Shown in pieces: positions 17,617 through 26,255 of a stretch of 64,000 nucleotides of DNA. The DNA comes from Salegentibacter sp. Hel_I_6. GTDB taxonomy: Bacteria; Bacteroidota; Bacteroidia; Flavobacteriales; Flavobacteriaceae. Numbering within the stretch: the first letter of the stretch is position 1; each line of letters opens with the position of its first letter. Both the position numbers and the translations under genes were made by a program. The stretch is from assembly GCF_000745315.1 (NCBI RefSeq), contig NZ_JQNQ01000001.1, forward strand, positions 2,914,001 through 2,978,000. The letters are read 5' to 3'. The notes beneath the pieces were generated by a model, which was given only the letters and a program-made list of their open reading frames with translations, did not search any database and was not told the DNA's origin.

Positions 17617-17789
17617 TAAGCTTTTTGTATTTAATTCTAAATTTTATTTTATATCAGAAACTTTATCTAACACCTGCTGCTGCAGATAAAAAAACAAAGT
17701 AAATTATTTCACTCTTAAACTGATTAAAGAAATTATTAATTATAATATCTAACTGGTTTTTTCTTTTAGGAGGGTATCCGCAGAATCAA

Positions 17790-18365
17790 TTAATCTATTC
17801 TTCTTTCAAATCTCCTCTTTGTTCTATTAAAAGCTGTGGATTCCCATTCCGCATCAAATCCGTTCCAAAAGACTCTAATTTTTGTTCCCACGTCTCGATA
17901 AATAAGAAAAGTCATATCATTAAATTCAAATGATAGGTTATTAGTATCTGAATCGGAACTTAGGTATCTTGAATGTTCATCTATAAGCTTTTCTATTTTG
18001 GATAAGATTTCAAAAGCATTTTCTTTGGTTAAGTTTTTAAAAGCGTAAGCTTGATAGTTGACTCCACTTTCATTCCATCTATTCCCGAAGAATCCTAAAA
18101 CTAAACCACTAAGATTTTGGTCTTCGCATGTATACATTAAGGATGTTAATTGACCGGAATTTGCTGCAGCTAAAGGATCTATTGAAAATTTAGTCGGATT
18201 TGACGAAACTTTAATTAAATCGTTCATAACAAATTCTTTAGCCTTATATAGGGCTTGGTCTTTGCTAAATTCTTTTGCAAAATAGACACCGGAAGAACCA
18301 GAAATTTGTGAATGTAAAAATGTTGAAATCAATAAAAATATGACGAGTAAATAGTTTATTTTCAT
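17790..18365 (-). CDS. secreted protein of unknown function
   Basis: 191 residues from the ATG at 18365, chosen over an upstream Met because it places a clean signal peptide (MKINYLLVIFLLISTF...) at the N-terminus. The mature part is mixed alpha/beta with no family I recognise and no Cys cluster. It lies 20 bp after the stop of the lipoprotein gene 18386-19129 and ends a three-gene run with a PLD-like protein. Probably periplasmic. Nothing in the sequence shows enzymatic activity. Confidence 0.7.
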   Translation of the reverse strand: MKINYLLVIFLLISTFLHSQISGSSGVYFAKEFSKDQALYKAKEFVMNDLIKVSSNPTKFSIDPLAAANSGQLTSLMYTCEDQNLSGLVLGFFGNRWNESGVNYQAYAFKNLTKENAFEILSKIEKLIDEHSRYLSSDSDTNNLSFEFNDMTFLIYRDVGTKIRVFWNGFDAEWESTAFNRTKRRFERRID

Positions 18366-18385
18366 TTGAGGAAATTTAAAAATCA

Positions 18386-19129
18386 TTATTGAATTCTTGA
18401 CAGATACCATTTATCTAATCTTCTGACTAGGTTTACTTTTTCTAATTTATCAGAATTTGGACCTGTAGCTATTTCAATTGTTGCTTTATCATCTTGAATA
18501 TTTGGTTCTCCTATAATTCTTGGATTTGCATACTTTTCAAAAAGTTTGTCTTTCGCAAATCCTGGCAGTGCCTCGATATTACATAGCCAAACGTATTCGC
18601 CTTTAGCTTCAAAATACGGATCACATAGGGAACTAAATTTTTCAAAATCTTTATTTTTAAATCCTAAAAATAGATGTTCCACAACGCCTTTTGGAGAATT
18701 TTGAAAATCAAAAGTTTCATGTAAAGGGATCTTCACATATTCCATTTTTAGATTATTTAGTGCTTTTCGAAGCATATCTTTTTCTTCATATTTATTCGAA
18801 AGCTGATTGTCTTTTGTACTTTGACTTCTCCCAATCTCAAATTCTTTGATTTCTTCAAGTTCTTCGTTTGTCTTTTTTAACTCTTCTTCAATACTTTCAA
18901 TTTGCCCATTAAAAGCCATTTTTAATTTTTCTTCACCAACTTTAATTTTCTCATTGTGAATTTTTATTTCTTCTTCTTTCCACTTGGGTTGCTCTTCTAT
19001 TTTTTCTGAAGATTTACTTTGAAGTTCTGTTGAAGATATATCTTCCTCATTTTCATTTGAACTTTTGTTTTTTTCCTGGCAGGATGTTAGAATAGCTGTA
19101 AGAATTAATAATAAGTAGATTTTTTTCAT
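18386..19129 (-). CDS. lipoprotein with coiled coil and NTF2-like C-terminal domain
   Basis: 247 residues. An SPII signal with lipobox LTSC (Cys17) is followed by a Lys/Glu-rich coiled coil (~45-130). The C-terminal ~100 residues (SPKGVVEHLFLGFKNKDFEK, then EKVNLVRRLDKWYLSRIQ) resemble DUF4878/NTF2-like lumazine-binding domains, which usually bind small ligands or partners. It is anchored in the envelope, 16 bp downstream of the PLD-like gene and upstream of a secreted protein, so all three are one operon. Function unknown; it could be a sensor or inhibitor for the PLD partner. Confidence 0.7.
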   Translation of the reverse strand: MKKIYLLLILTAILTSCQEKNKSSNENEEDISSTELQSKSSEKIEEQPKWKEEEIKIHNEKIKVGEEKLKMAFNGQIESIEEELKKTNEELEEIKEFEIGRSQSTKDNQLSNKYEEKDMLRKALNNLKMEYVKIPLHETFDFQNSPKGVVEHLFLGFKNKDFEKFSSLCDPYFEAKGEYVWLCNIEALPGFAKDKLFEKYANPRIIGEPNIQDDKATIEIATGPNSDKLEKVNLVRRLDKWYLSRIQ

Positions 19130-19145
19130 ATTGATTAGTTTAAAT

Positions 19146-20069
19146 TTATCTTCCGGTTAGTATTCGATATTTAGATATAATTTGTCCAATTGCTTCAGCT
19201 AATTTGTTGTGATAATTTTCACCTCTCCCAACATTATCCCAATCATAACTTACTGAATCTCTATATATAAGAAGGTTAGAAGAATGATAATTCCAATAGT
19301 ATTTAATTGCTGGGAATTCATATTCCTGATACGTTAATTTCCATTTTTGATAAAGGCTTTTTAATTCGTTTTCTGGAAGATTAAATTGGATTGCAATTCT
19401 ATTGTTCTCTATAAGCACATCCACCTTGTTAAAATAATTTTCACACTTTGAAACCCAATTATTTTCAGTTTCCTCAAAAGCTTTGAATTTCTTGTTCAAG
19501 AAGTACTTATTGAGTCGATTAGATTTTTCAATCTCGTATTCCTCATCCGTCTTAATAATTTCAATCTTGAAATTTTTGGATTTTCCTTTTTCGCTTAGCT
19601 TTTCAACTTGTGCTCCATTTATAATCTCTTTTATTTCAAAAATGGCATCATCAAAAATAGCTTTACTATCAGAGTCCCAGCCCTGCATATTTAAATCAAG
19701 ATCTTTCATCATCTCTTTATGAAGAAGAATACCCATTTCTCGGTTATTCTTTTCTGAATACTCGTAAAGATTCATTGAACCGAGAATTAAAAGATCTCCA
19801 TTGTAGTAACATTTGCAATGAATGTTTGGATGATGCAAAAGGTTAAGATGACTAAATGAATTGAGCTTGTTTTTCTCACCAGCAGATAGCTTGTTCTCCC
19901 TATAGACTAGTGTAATATCAATTCCTTTATCGTCTACTTTTTTTAATGCTTTAAATATGTTTGGTGAGACTTTTATATAGGGTACTATTAATATAAGCTC
20001 ACTTTTAGCTTCTGAGATTAACTTGGGAATCCAATAATTCAATTTATTGGTGTTAAGAAATAGGGCCAT
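19146..20069 (-). CDS. phospholipase D-like (single HKD) protein
   Basis: 307 residues, no signal peptide. One HKD motif is visible: IHCKCYYNGDLLILGSMN with H84, K86, S98 and N100, followed by E111. Single-HKD proteins dimerise to make one active site and include nucleases (Nuc, Bfil-type) and lipid-cutting enzymes. The C-terminal ~150 residues are charged and not recognised. First gene of a three-gene operon with a lipoprotein and a secreted protein. In an island full of restriction genes a nuclease effector is the likelier role, but a phospholipase is not excluded. Confidence 0.75.
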   Translation of the reverse strand: MALFLNTNKLNYWIPKLISEAKSELILIVPYIKVSPNIFKALKKVDDKGIDITLVYRENKLSAGEKNKLNSFSHLNLLHHPNIHCKCYYNGDLLILGSMNLYEYSEKNNREMGILLHKEMMKDLDLNMQGWDSDSKAIFDDAIFEIKEIINGAQVEKLSEKGKSKNFKIEIIKTDEEYEIEKSNRLNKYFLNKKFKAFEETENNWVSKCENYFNKVDVLIENNRIAIQFNLPENELKSLYQKWKLTYQEYEFPAIKYYWNYHSSNLLIYRDSVSYDWDNVGRGENYHNKLAEAIGQIISKYRILTGR

Positions 20070-20244
20070 TAAATAATAAAGTTAGTTTTACTAAAATCAC
20101 TTCTCATACTTGAGCATTTAGAGGCATACAAAATTCAACTTTTTATAAGGTATAAAATAATCAAACTATAAATTCAGATATATCAATTGGTATTTATTCA
20201 TATTTAGATTTGATTCGACAATAATAAAATAAACAGCTATACTC

Positions 20245-21360
20245 TTAAAACAATCCCATAGATTCACATTCTTCCAAAAATGGATTTTTTATAAAACCAT
20301 AACCTGATAATGGAGTGTGATTAGTGTCAAATAATTTCATATTTAAAAAATCTTTTTTCGTTCCAGTATATCCTTGCGCAACAGCATTATCATATCCATC
20401 TACAACCATATTAAACCAAGCAATCCCTTCACTTTTGTTACACAACAGTGCTTTGTATCTTTCATCTATCTCAAAAACTCTTTTCCAAGCTTCAATCTCT
20501 TCATCAAAACCATTTAATTTTATTTCTAATTCTATATCATCTGGTTGAATTTCTAAAATATCGGGGTTGTTTAGTTTCAGACTTATTTGGAAGTCCTTTA
20601 TATCAGGTTGCGATGTTTTATATGGATAAAATGCTTTATTCCTATTACTTATTTCTCCTATGACTAAATCTTCACCTTTGTAACTTGAATTACAATCATT
20701 ACACATTGGAGCAAGATTCTTGAAATTTATACTATTAAATGGAAATTTTCCCTTCGGAATATAATGATCATAGGCTTCTTTTTTCGTGTGATGAATGCCT
20801 TTTAAATCTTTTATACCGCAAAAAGGACATTTTCCTTCGGTATTATGAGTAAAAAACTCTTGGTAATGTGAAGGGAGTGATTTGGTTTTTAATGAACCAA
20901 AATCTTTTAAATTAAAAGGTGATTCTTTTCCATATAATTTACTATAAAACGATTTTATTTCTCTAGCAAGTATTTTTTGTTCAACTTCTAAATCTTGATA
21001 TGTAAGTATTTTGAGTTTGGGATTAGTACATATTTCCTGAATATTATTGTTATTAGAATAATAGTCTATAAGATCTAGTTTGAAATCATCATCGTCTATT
21101 TCTGCAAACGCTTTAAATATCTTTTCAATTGAACTATTAAAAAAGGTAGCTGTCTTGCCTATTTTCTTTTTTTGTTCATCTTTAGAATCATCATCTAAAT
21201 AATGATTATTTATATAGAAATTATAAAGTTTTTTATTCCCTTTTAACTTTTCTGCTACAAAATCACCTTCGGCTGGAAGCCAAACATCTTCAAATAAAAA
21301 ATCCAAATATTCCTGAAGTTCCTCTACTTCGTGCGGTATGTATTTATAATTAAATAACAA
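20245..21360 (-). CDS. HNH endonuclease, PtuB-like partner of the upstream ATPase
   Basis: 371 residues. The C-terminal half holds a zinc-supported HNH domain: CPFC (C178, C181), DHYIPKG with catalytic His199, NLAPMCNDCNSSYKG (C220, C223, N224, K228). The N-terminal ~170 residues are helical and unrecognised. It starts 2 bp after the stop of the AAA ATPase gene. An ATPase followed by an HNH nuclease is the layout of Septu (PtuA-PtuB), where the ATPase holds the nuclease inactive until infection. Here the pair is the tail of a type I restriction operon. Confidence 0.8.
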   Translation of the reverse strand: MLFNYKYIPHEVEELQEYLDFLFEDVWLPAEGDFVAEKLKGNKKLYNFYINNHYLDDDSKDEQKKKIGKTATFFNSSIEKIFKAFAEIDDDDFKLDLIDYYSNNNNIQEICTNPKLKILTYQDLEVEQKILAREIKSFYSKLYGKESPFNLKDFGSLKTKSLPSHYQEFFTHNTEGKCPFCGIKDLKGIHHTKKEAYDHYIPKGKFPFNSINFKNLAPMCNDCNSSYKGEDLVIGEISNRNKAFYPYKTSQPDIKDFQISLKLNNPDILEIQPDDIELEIKLNGFDEEIEAWKRVFEIDERYKALLCNKSEGIAWFNMVVDGYDNAVAQGYTGTKKDFLNMKLFDTNHTPLSGYGFIKNPFLEECESMGLF

Positions 21361-21362
21361 GA

Positions 21363-23099
21363 CTATTCAATTTTTTTATAAGCATCATTCAATAGTAATA
21401 AGCGTTCCACAGATTCTCCCATTTCTGTTTTTACTTTTAAAATAAACGTTTCTACATTTTCTGAAGATTCTATTTCTTTTAATTCTTCTTTGTAATCGGT
21501 AATTCGCTTTTGTGCGACCTTTCCAATCGTATTAGGCATATTAAATATTTTGATTCCTATGCTATTTACTGAAGTTCCAAAAGTTTGAAAGTCTGGATGA
21601 AAAGGAGCTTCTCCTTTTTTGAAAATTTGAACATATTGAGAATCACTATCAGAAAGTAAATAAGGAGAATGTGTTGTGATTAACATTTCTCTCATAGTCT
21701 CACTACTATCATTTTCTTGTTGTTCAAAACAGTATCGTAAACTGGACAAAAATTTAGCTTTCCAACTTGGGTTGAAGTGTGTTTCAGGTTCGTCTAGTAA
21801 AAATAAACTACGTGTATCTTTAAATAGTAAACACAAACCTAGAGAGTGCAAAAATTGATGTTCTCCATCTGATAGGACCTTGGTGTAAATATTCTTTTCT
21901 ATTCCTTTTTTCTTGATTTCAAAATTTTTGATATTCAATACTCTTTTAGATTCAATAGGTCTAAAGTTTATAGACTCACTTAAGAATATATTCTCCGTAG
22001 CATATGTATTATTCTTGCTTTCTTGATTAACGGAATGTATTTCCAAAATTAAAAGCAACTGAAACAATTCAAAGAGCTTTAAAGGATTGTTTTCAAAATG
22101 AAATTGAAAAGCTATTATAGTAGCAGGGTTTACTTTGTAATCTAGAATGAGAAAACTACTATTATTAAATTCATTTTCATAAAAATCATAATTATCTTCT
22201 TCATACCAAGAAGTAGCGCACTTTTTTAATTTTTCTATATAGGAACTTGTATTTTTTCCTTCTCTTTTTACATCAAAATCTAAGTTTTTTAATAATGGAT
22301 ACTTCTTACCTTCAAATTCTTTTAGAATATCTGTTTTAATTATTAATCGAAAAGAATCTATTTCTTCAATACCTACATATTCTTTGAATGGAGATAGAAT
22401 ATCTTTGTCTAAATCGTCATTGGTATTCATTAGTAAATTGGCTAACAGAATAAACTGACTATATGATTTATCTACATAGATTAAAGAACTTTCCGGACTT
22501 GGATCTATGATTGATTCAGTAATCAAATTACTATAGTAAGAATCATATTGAATAAAACGGCTTTTAAAAAAAGGGAAACTTAGGGTTTCATTTTCTCCAG
22601 ATGCATAACCCACTACATATTCTGGCAAGAGAAACTTTATTTGGTGACTTAGTAATTCATCAACTCCAAACTCATCCTTGTTTTTCCATTCTATTTTTGG
22701 TCGTTCTCCAATTTTTTTAGAAATGAAAATATGGGCTTTTTTAATCTCTTCTTTTTTATTGGACAGTTGTGGAAATCCTTCTGTAATAAATGTTAAGTAT
22801 TCGAGTTCATAGGCATCCACTCGAGATATTTTGGAATCAAATGACTTAGAATTGTTTTCACCATCTTCGTCAAAATAAGTGGGTTTATTACTCAAATATA
22901 TACAATCTAAGTGATAAAATATCTCTGATAAAGCTTCCAGGACATTTGATTTCCCACTACCATTTTTTCCTGCTAACACATAAGGGTTAAATACTGTAGC
23001 CTCTTCTTTTTTTTCTGCTGGAAGAAAGTTCATTTCAAAACCATTAAACAAAGAATTAAAACCTTCTTCTTTATTTATTTTAAGCCTTAAAAGTTTCAT
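21363..23099 (-). CDS. restriction-associated AAA family ATPase (PtuA/OLD-like)
   Basis: 578 residues. Walker A GKNGSGKS (44-51), an ABC-like signature LSDGEHQFLH and Walker B LFLLDEPETHF with TTHSPYLL (H-loop) place it in the SMC/ABC-type AAA_15/AAA_21 group used by OLD, GajA and PtuA. There is no TOPRIM domain, so cutting must come from the HNH partner encoded next. It overlaps hsdS by 20 bp, so it is translated with the restriction genes. It resembles the 'restriction system-associated AAA ATPase' group seen beside hsd genes. Confidence 0.85.
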   Translation of the reverse strand: MKLLRLKINKEEGFNSLFNGFEMNFLPAEKKEEATVFNPYVLAGKNGSGKSNVLEALSEIFYHLDCIYLSNKPTYFDEDGENNSKSFDSKISRVDAYELEYLTFITEGFPQLSNKKEEIKKAHIFISKKIGERPKIEWKNKDEFGVDELLSHQIKFLLPEYVVGYASGENETLSFPFFKSRFIQYDSYYSNLITESIIDPSPESSLIYVDKSYSQFILLANLLMNTNDDLDKDILSPFKEYVGIEEIDSFRLIIKTDILKEFEGKKYPLLKNLDFDVKREGKNTSSYIEKLKKCATSWYEEDNYDFYENEFNNSSFLILDYKVNPATIIAFQFHFENNPLKLFELFQLLLILEIHSVNQESKNNTYATENIFLSESINFRPIESKRVLNIKNFEIKKKGIEKNIYTKVLSDGEHQFLHSLGLCLLFKDTRSLFLLDEPETHFNPSWKAKFLSSLRYCFEQQENDSSETMREMLITTHSPYLLSDSDSQYVQIFKKGEAPFHPDFQTFGTSVNSIGIKIFNMPNTIGKVAQKRITDYKEELKEIESSENVETFILKVKTEMGESVERLLLLNDAYKKIE

Positions 23100-24600
23100 C
23101 TGTCAGTTTTAGTTTTACAGTTGCAGTTTCTTCTTCAAATATTTGTTCTAATAAAGGAGGTGTTGCTTCCAGAAATTTGAAAATAATTTGCTGCCAACTT
23201 GCATTTGGGAAGTCCATATCACCTCCGTGATAAAAGAAATTATGGAGCTTTTCCTCAATATCTCCTAAAGTGAAAGTTTCTTCTTTTTTAAACGTGTCTT
23301 TTAGTAAAAATTGATAAAACTCATCCAAACTAATTAAATCAAACATCCATTTTTCTTGTGTAGAAGTAATTTCATCTGGAATACCTAAATAAGTAGCCAA
23401 ATCAAGTTTGGTTATATCTACTTTTTCACCGTCTTTCTTTTTTATTTCAGACATAAGCGAGTCTTTTTTTTTTGGTTCTTCTTTTGAAACTTCTATTTCT
23501 TCCTTAAAAGCTTCTTGCAACAAACTGTTATATAAGTGTTCTAGCTCGGTTTTAGATTGAATTAAGGATTCTTTCTGTGCTTGGACATAATGGTAAATTG
23601 TTTCGAATTGGTTTTGTATTTCAATAGGTGGAATAGGCAATTTCATTTTTTTTAGATTCACTCCAGTAAGATGAGAAATTGTAGCTCCACCTTTGTACAT
23701 ATCTAATCCTCCACCATTACTTAATAACCAAAAATTATAGACAAAATAATTAGGTAACATAACTTCATTGTCTAGTGTTATTCTATGTAAGGCTTTTTGA
23801 AAGAAACAATTTTCCATTTCATTTTTCCAAATGGCACATCTTCCAATGTCTCCACCTTCACACATCAAAATATCACCTTCATTTAGTTTGAATGTTACTT
23901 GGTCTTTTTCATCAAAATCCATTTCCTTTAAGTCAGAGAAGTCGAACTTGAACCATTGAACATTTGTATTTCCAAGATACTTTTTCAGATTGTTGCCTAA
24001 CATTTTCTTCTTATCAAGCATTTTACCTAATCTAGATTCACTAAAGTTTGATATTTCTTTCATTTTCCACCCCTTTGGATTTAAAACAGGATCGCCAAAC
24101 ATTTCCAAAAACTGGGCTCTTAATAACTCATCTAACAAAGCAATAGTTTTTTCTCTTTTCTGTACTAAAGCATTTACTTTGTCTAAAATGGCTACTATTT
24201 CGTTTTGGGTTTCTATAGGAAGAATTGGAATATCAAGATTCTGAATATATTTCTTTGAAATATGCTTTAAACCAGCACCTTTAAATCCTCTTTCAAGAAT
24301 GTTAATGTTTTTAGATAAATAATAATAAACAAATTTTTCATTTAAATTTTCATCTTCCTTCTTATTAGCAACAATGCAATCTGTTGAAGTCGAAAATTTC
24401 TCATCTACATAATGTACGCTAGCTTGTCCGCCTGTGCCAAAAATTAGAGAAATTCTATCTTCTTGAAAAACATTTATGCGTTTGGACAAAGTGGCACTGG
24501 AAGTATAAAAAGGATACAAACCTTCCTTTAAACCATCACCAGCTTTAATTTTTGACTTTTTAGCAAAATCAAACAGGTCATTGAATTTTTCTGTTATCAC
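23080..24600 (-). CDS. hsdS: type I restriction-modification specificity subunit HsdS
   Basis: 506 residues from a GTG start that overlaps the hsdM stop (TAGTG). There are two target recognition domains (~1-135 and ~175-345), each followed by a coiled spacer (NEIVAILDKVNALVQKREKT; NQFETIYHYVQAQKES). They read the two halves of a split DNA site for the methylase and nuclease. An extra ~135 residues after the second spacer (from about KKDSLMSEIKKKDGEK) are not part of a normal HsdS and may contact the downstream ATPase/HNH pair; that link is inferred. Confidence 0.93.
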   Translation of the reverse strand: MITEKFNDLFDFAKKSKIKAGDGLKEGLYPFYTSSATLSKRINVFQEDRISLIFGTGGQASVHYVDEKFSTSTDCIVANKKEDENLNEKFVYYYLSKNINILERGFKGAGLKHISKKYIQNLDIPILPIETQNEIVAILDKVNALVQKREKTIALLDELLRAQFLEMFGDPVLNPKGWKMKEISNFSESRLGKMLDKKKMLGNNLKKYLGNTNVQWFKFDFSDLKEMDFDEKDQVTFKLNEGDILMCEGGDIGRCAIWKNEMENCFFQKALHRITLDNEVMLPNYFVYNFWLLSNGGGLDMYKGGATISHLTGVNLKKMKLPIPPIEIQNQFETIYHYVQAQKESLIQSKTELEHLYNSLLQEAFKEEIEVSKEEPKKKDSLMSEIKKKDGEKVDITKLDLATYLGIPDEITSTQEKWMFDLISLDEFYQFLLKDTFKKEETFTLGDIEEKLHNFFYHGGDMDFPNASWQQIIFKFLEATPPLLEQIFEEETATVKLKLTDETFKA

Positions 24601-26255
24601 TATATTAAGTCATTAAGTTCTTTCATATCTGCTAAAATACCTTCTTCCATTTCTAGAAGTTTGGCTAGAATTTCTTTTGGTGGCTCGTAGCTTTGCTCGG
24701 TGTATGCGTAATCTTTATAATGATTGTGGCTTAGGTCTAATCCTTCTTTCTGAATTTCAGCCAAGTCTACAAAAAAATGATTCTCACGATTAGAATATTC
24801 AGCGGTTTTTCTAGCATTATATTCATCCTTTACGGTAGGTAGCGGGTTCTCTTTTAGTTTTTTACGGTTGTCATCTAAAGTATAACCATCATTTTCTAGG
24901 GCATAAAACCAAACCTTATCCGTATGCCAGGTTTTACTGTCTTCTTCTACCTTGGTAAATACTAAAATAGCCGTTTTCACACCTGTATAGGGTTTAAAAG
25001 CACCCGCAGGTAATGAAATAACAGCTTCTAATTGATTGTCTTTTAACAGTAATTCTCTAGTAGCTTTTTGAGCTTTATTGCTCCCAAACAAAACACCTTC
25101 AGGTATAATTACAGCAGCTTTACCACCAGAGCGTAGCATCTTAGAAATACGAGCTAAAAATAAGAGCTCAGTAGAGCCTGTATCTATACCCAAATCTGGG
25201 TTTACATCTCCTTTGTCTAACTTCCCGGTAAAGGGTGGGTTTGCTAATACAATATCGTAATCTCCTGTTTCATTATAGTTTTTACTTAACGAATCTTTGT
25301 ATTCAATATGGGGGTTATCTATCCCGTGCATCATTAGGTTCATTAAACCCAAACGCACCATAGTGGTGTCTATATCAAAGCCATAAAAACTATCGTTTAG
25401 TATTTGTTTGTTTTTATCATCTAATACAGAAGATATAGTTGCTCGTTCAAAACCATCTTCATCTGATTGTAACAATTCTGGCTCTTTTTTACGAACTAAA
25501 TCACTCAAAATATATTGGTATGCTCCTAATAAAAAGCCACCTGTTCCACAAGCTGGGTCTGCTATTTTATGTCCTAGTTTAGGTTCGATCAATTCAGCCA
25601 ATAATTTTATTAAATGTCTCGGTGTACGGAACTGTCCGTTTTTCCCAGCAGTAGCAATTTCCTTTAAAAGCATTTCATACACATCCCCTTGTATGTCTTG
25701 GAATGATTGTTTACCGTCTTTGGCATCTTCTTCTATTTCAATAAAAATTTCATCTACTTTTTTTACAGCTTCTACCAATAATGCTGGTTTTTCAATAATA
25801 AAAACAGCATTTTTCATATACTTGGTAAATGAAGAAGTTTCCTCATTTAAATCTTTAATATGCGGAAAAACATTATTTCTAAAGTGTACTAACATCTCAT
25901 CCGCTGGCATGGACTTAAAGTAACTCCATTTCAATTCTTTTTTTGGTCGAGGTGCTAATGCTTCTTCACGTTTTTTATTTAAAGCTGCTTTTTCCTCTGC
26001 TGTGGCATCAGGTTTTGGTCGGTATAAACTTTCATCTATCCAAGGAGTATATTCACCATCAAATTTAGAATCGTATGCTTCTCCATTCCATTCAGCATCA
26101 CGTTCTCTTTTACTCTCTAACTCATCTAGTCTTTTTATAAAAAGCAAATAGGTGATTTGCTCGATAGCTGTAATAGGATTGGCAATTCCACCACTCCAGA
26201 AGGTATTCCAAAGACTTATGATTAAAGCTTTTAGTTTAGGATTGTTTTGTAACAT
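24600..26255 (-). CDS. hsdM: type I restriction-modification DNA methyltransferase HsdM
   Basis: 551 residues. An N-terminal helical HsdM_N domain is followed by an N6-adenine methyltransferase with motif I DPACGTGGFL (233-242) and catalytic motif IV NPPF (339-342). It methylates host sites to protect them and is a core part of the HsdR2M2S1 complex. The start ATG overlaps the hsdR stop by one base (TAATG), giving translational coupling. No truncation seen. Confidence 0.96.
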   Translation of the reverse strand: MLQNNPKLKALIISLWNTFWSGGIANPITAIEQITYLLFIKRLDELESKRERDAEWNGEAYDSKFDGEYTPWIDESLYRPKPDATAEEKAALNKKREEALAPRPKKELKWSYFKSMPADEMLVHFRNNVFPHIKDLNEETSSFTKYMKNAVFIIEKPALLVEAVKKVDEIFIEIEEDAKDGKQSFQDIQGDVYEMLLKEIATAGKNGQFRTPRHLIKLLAELIEPKLGHKIADPACGTGGFLLGAYQYILSDLVRKKEPELLQSDEDGFERATISSVLDDKNKQILNDSFYGFDIDTTMVRLGLMNLMMHGIDNPHIEYKDSLSKNYNETGDYDIVLANPPFTGKLDKGDVNPDLGIDTGSTELLFLARISKMLRSGGKAAVIIPEGVLFGSNKAQKATRELLLKDNQLEAVISLPAGAFKPYTGVKTAILVFTKVEEDSKTWHTDKVWFYALENDGYTLDDNRKKLKENPLPTVKDEYNARKTAEYSNRENHFFVDLAEIQKEGLDLSHNHYKDYAYTEQSYEPPKEILAKLLEMEEGILADMKELNDLI

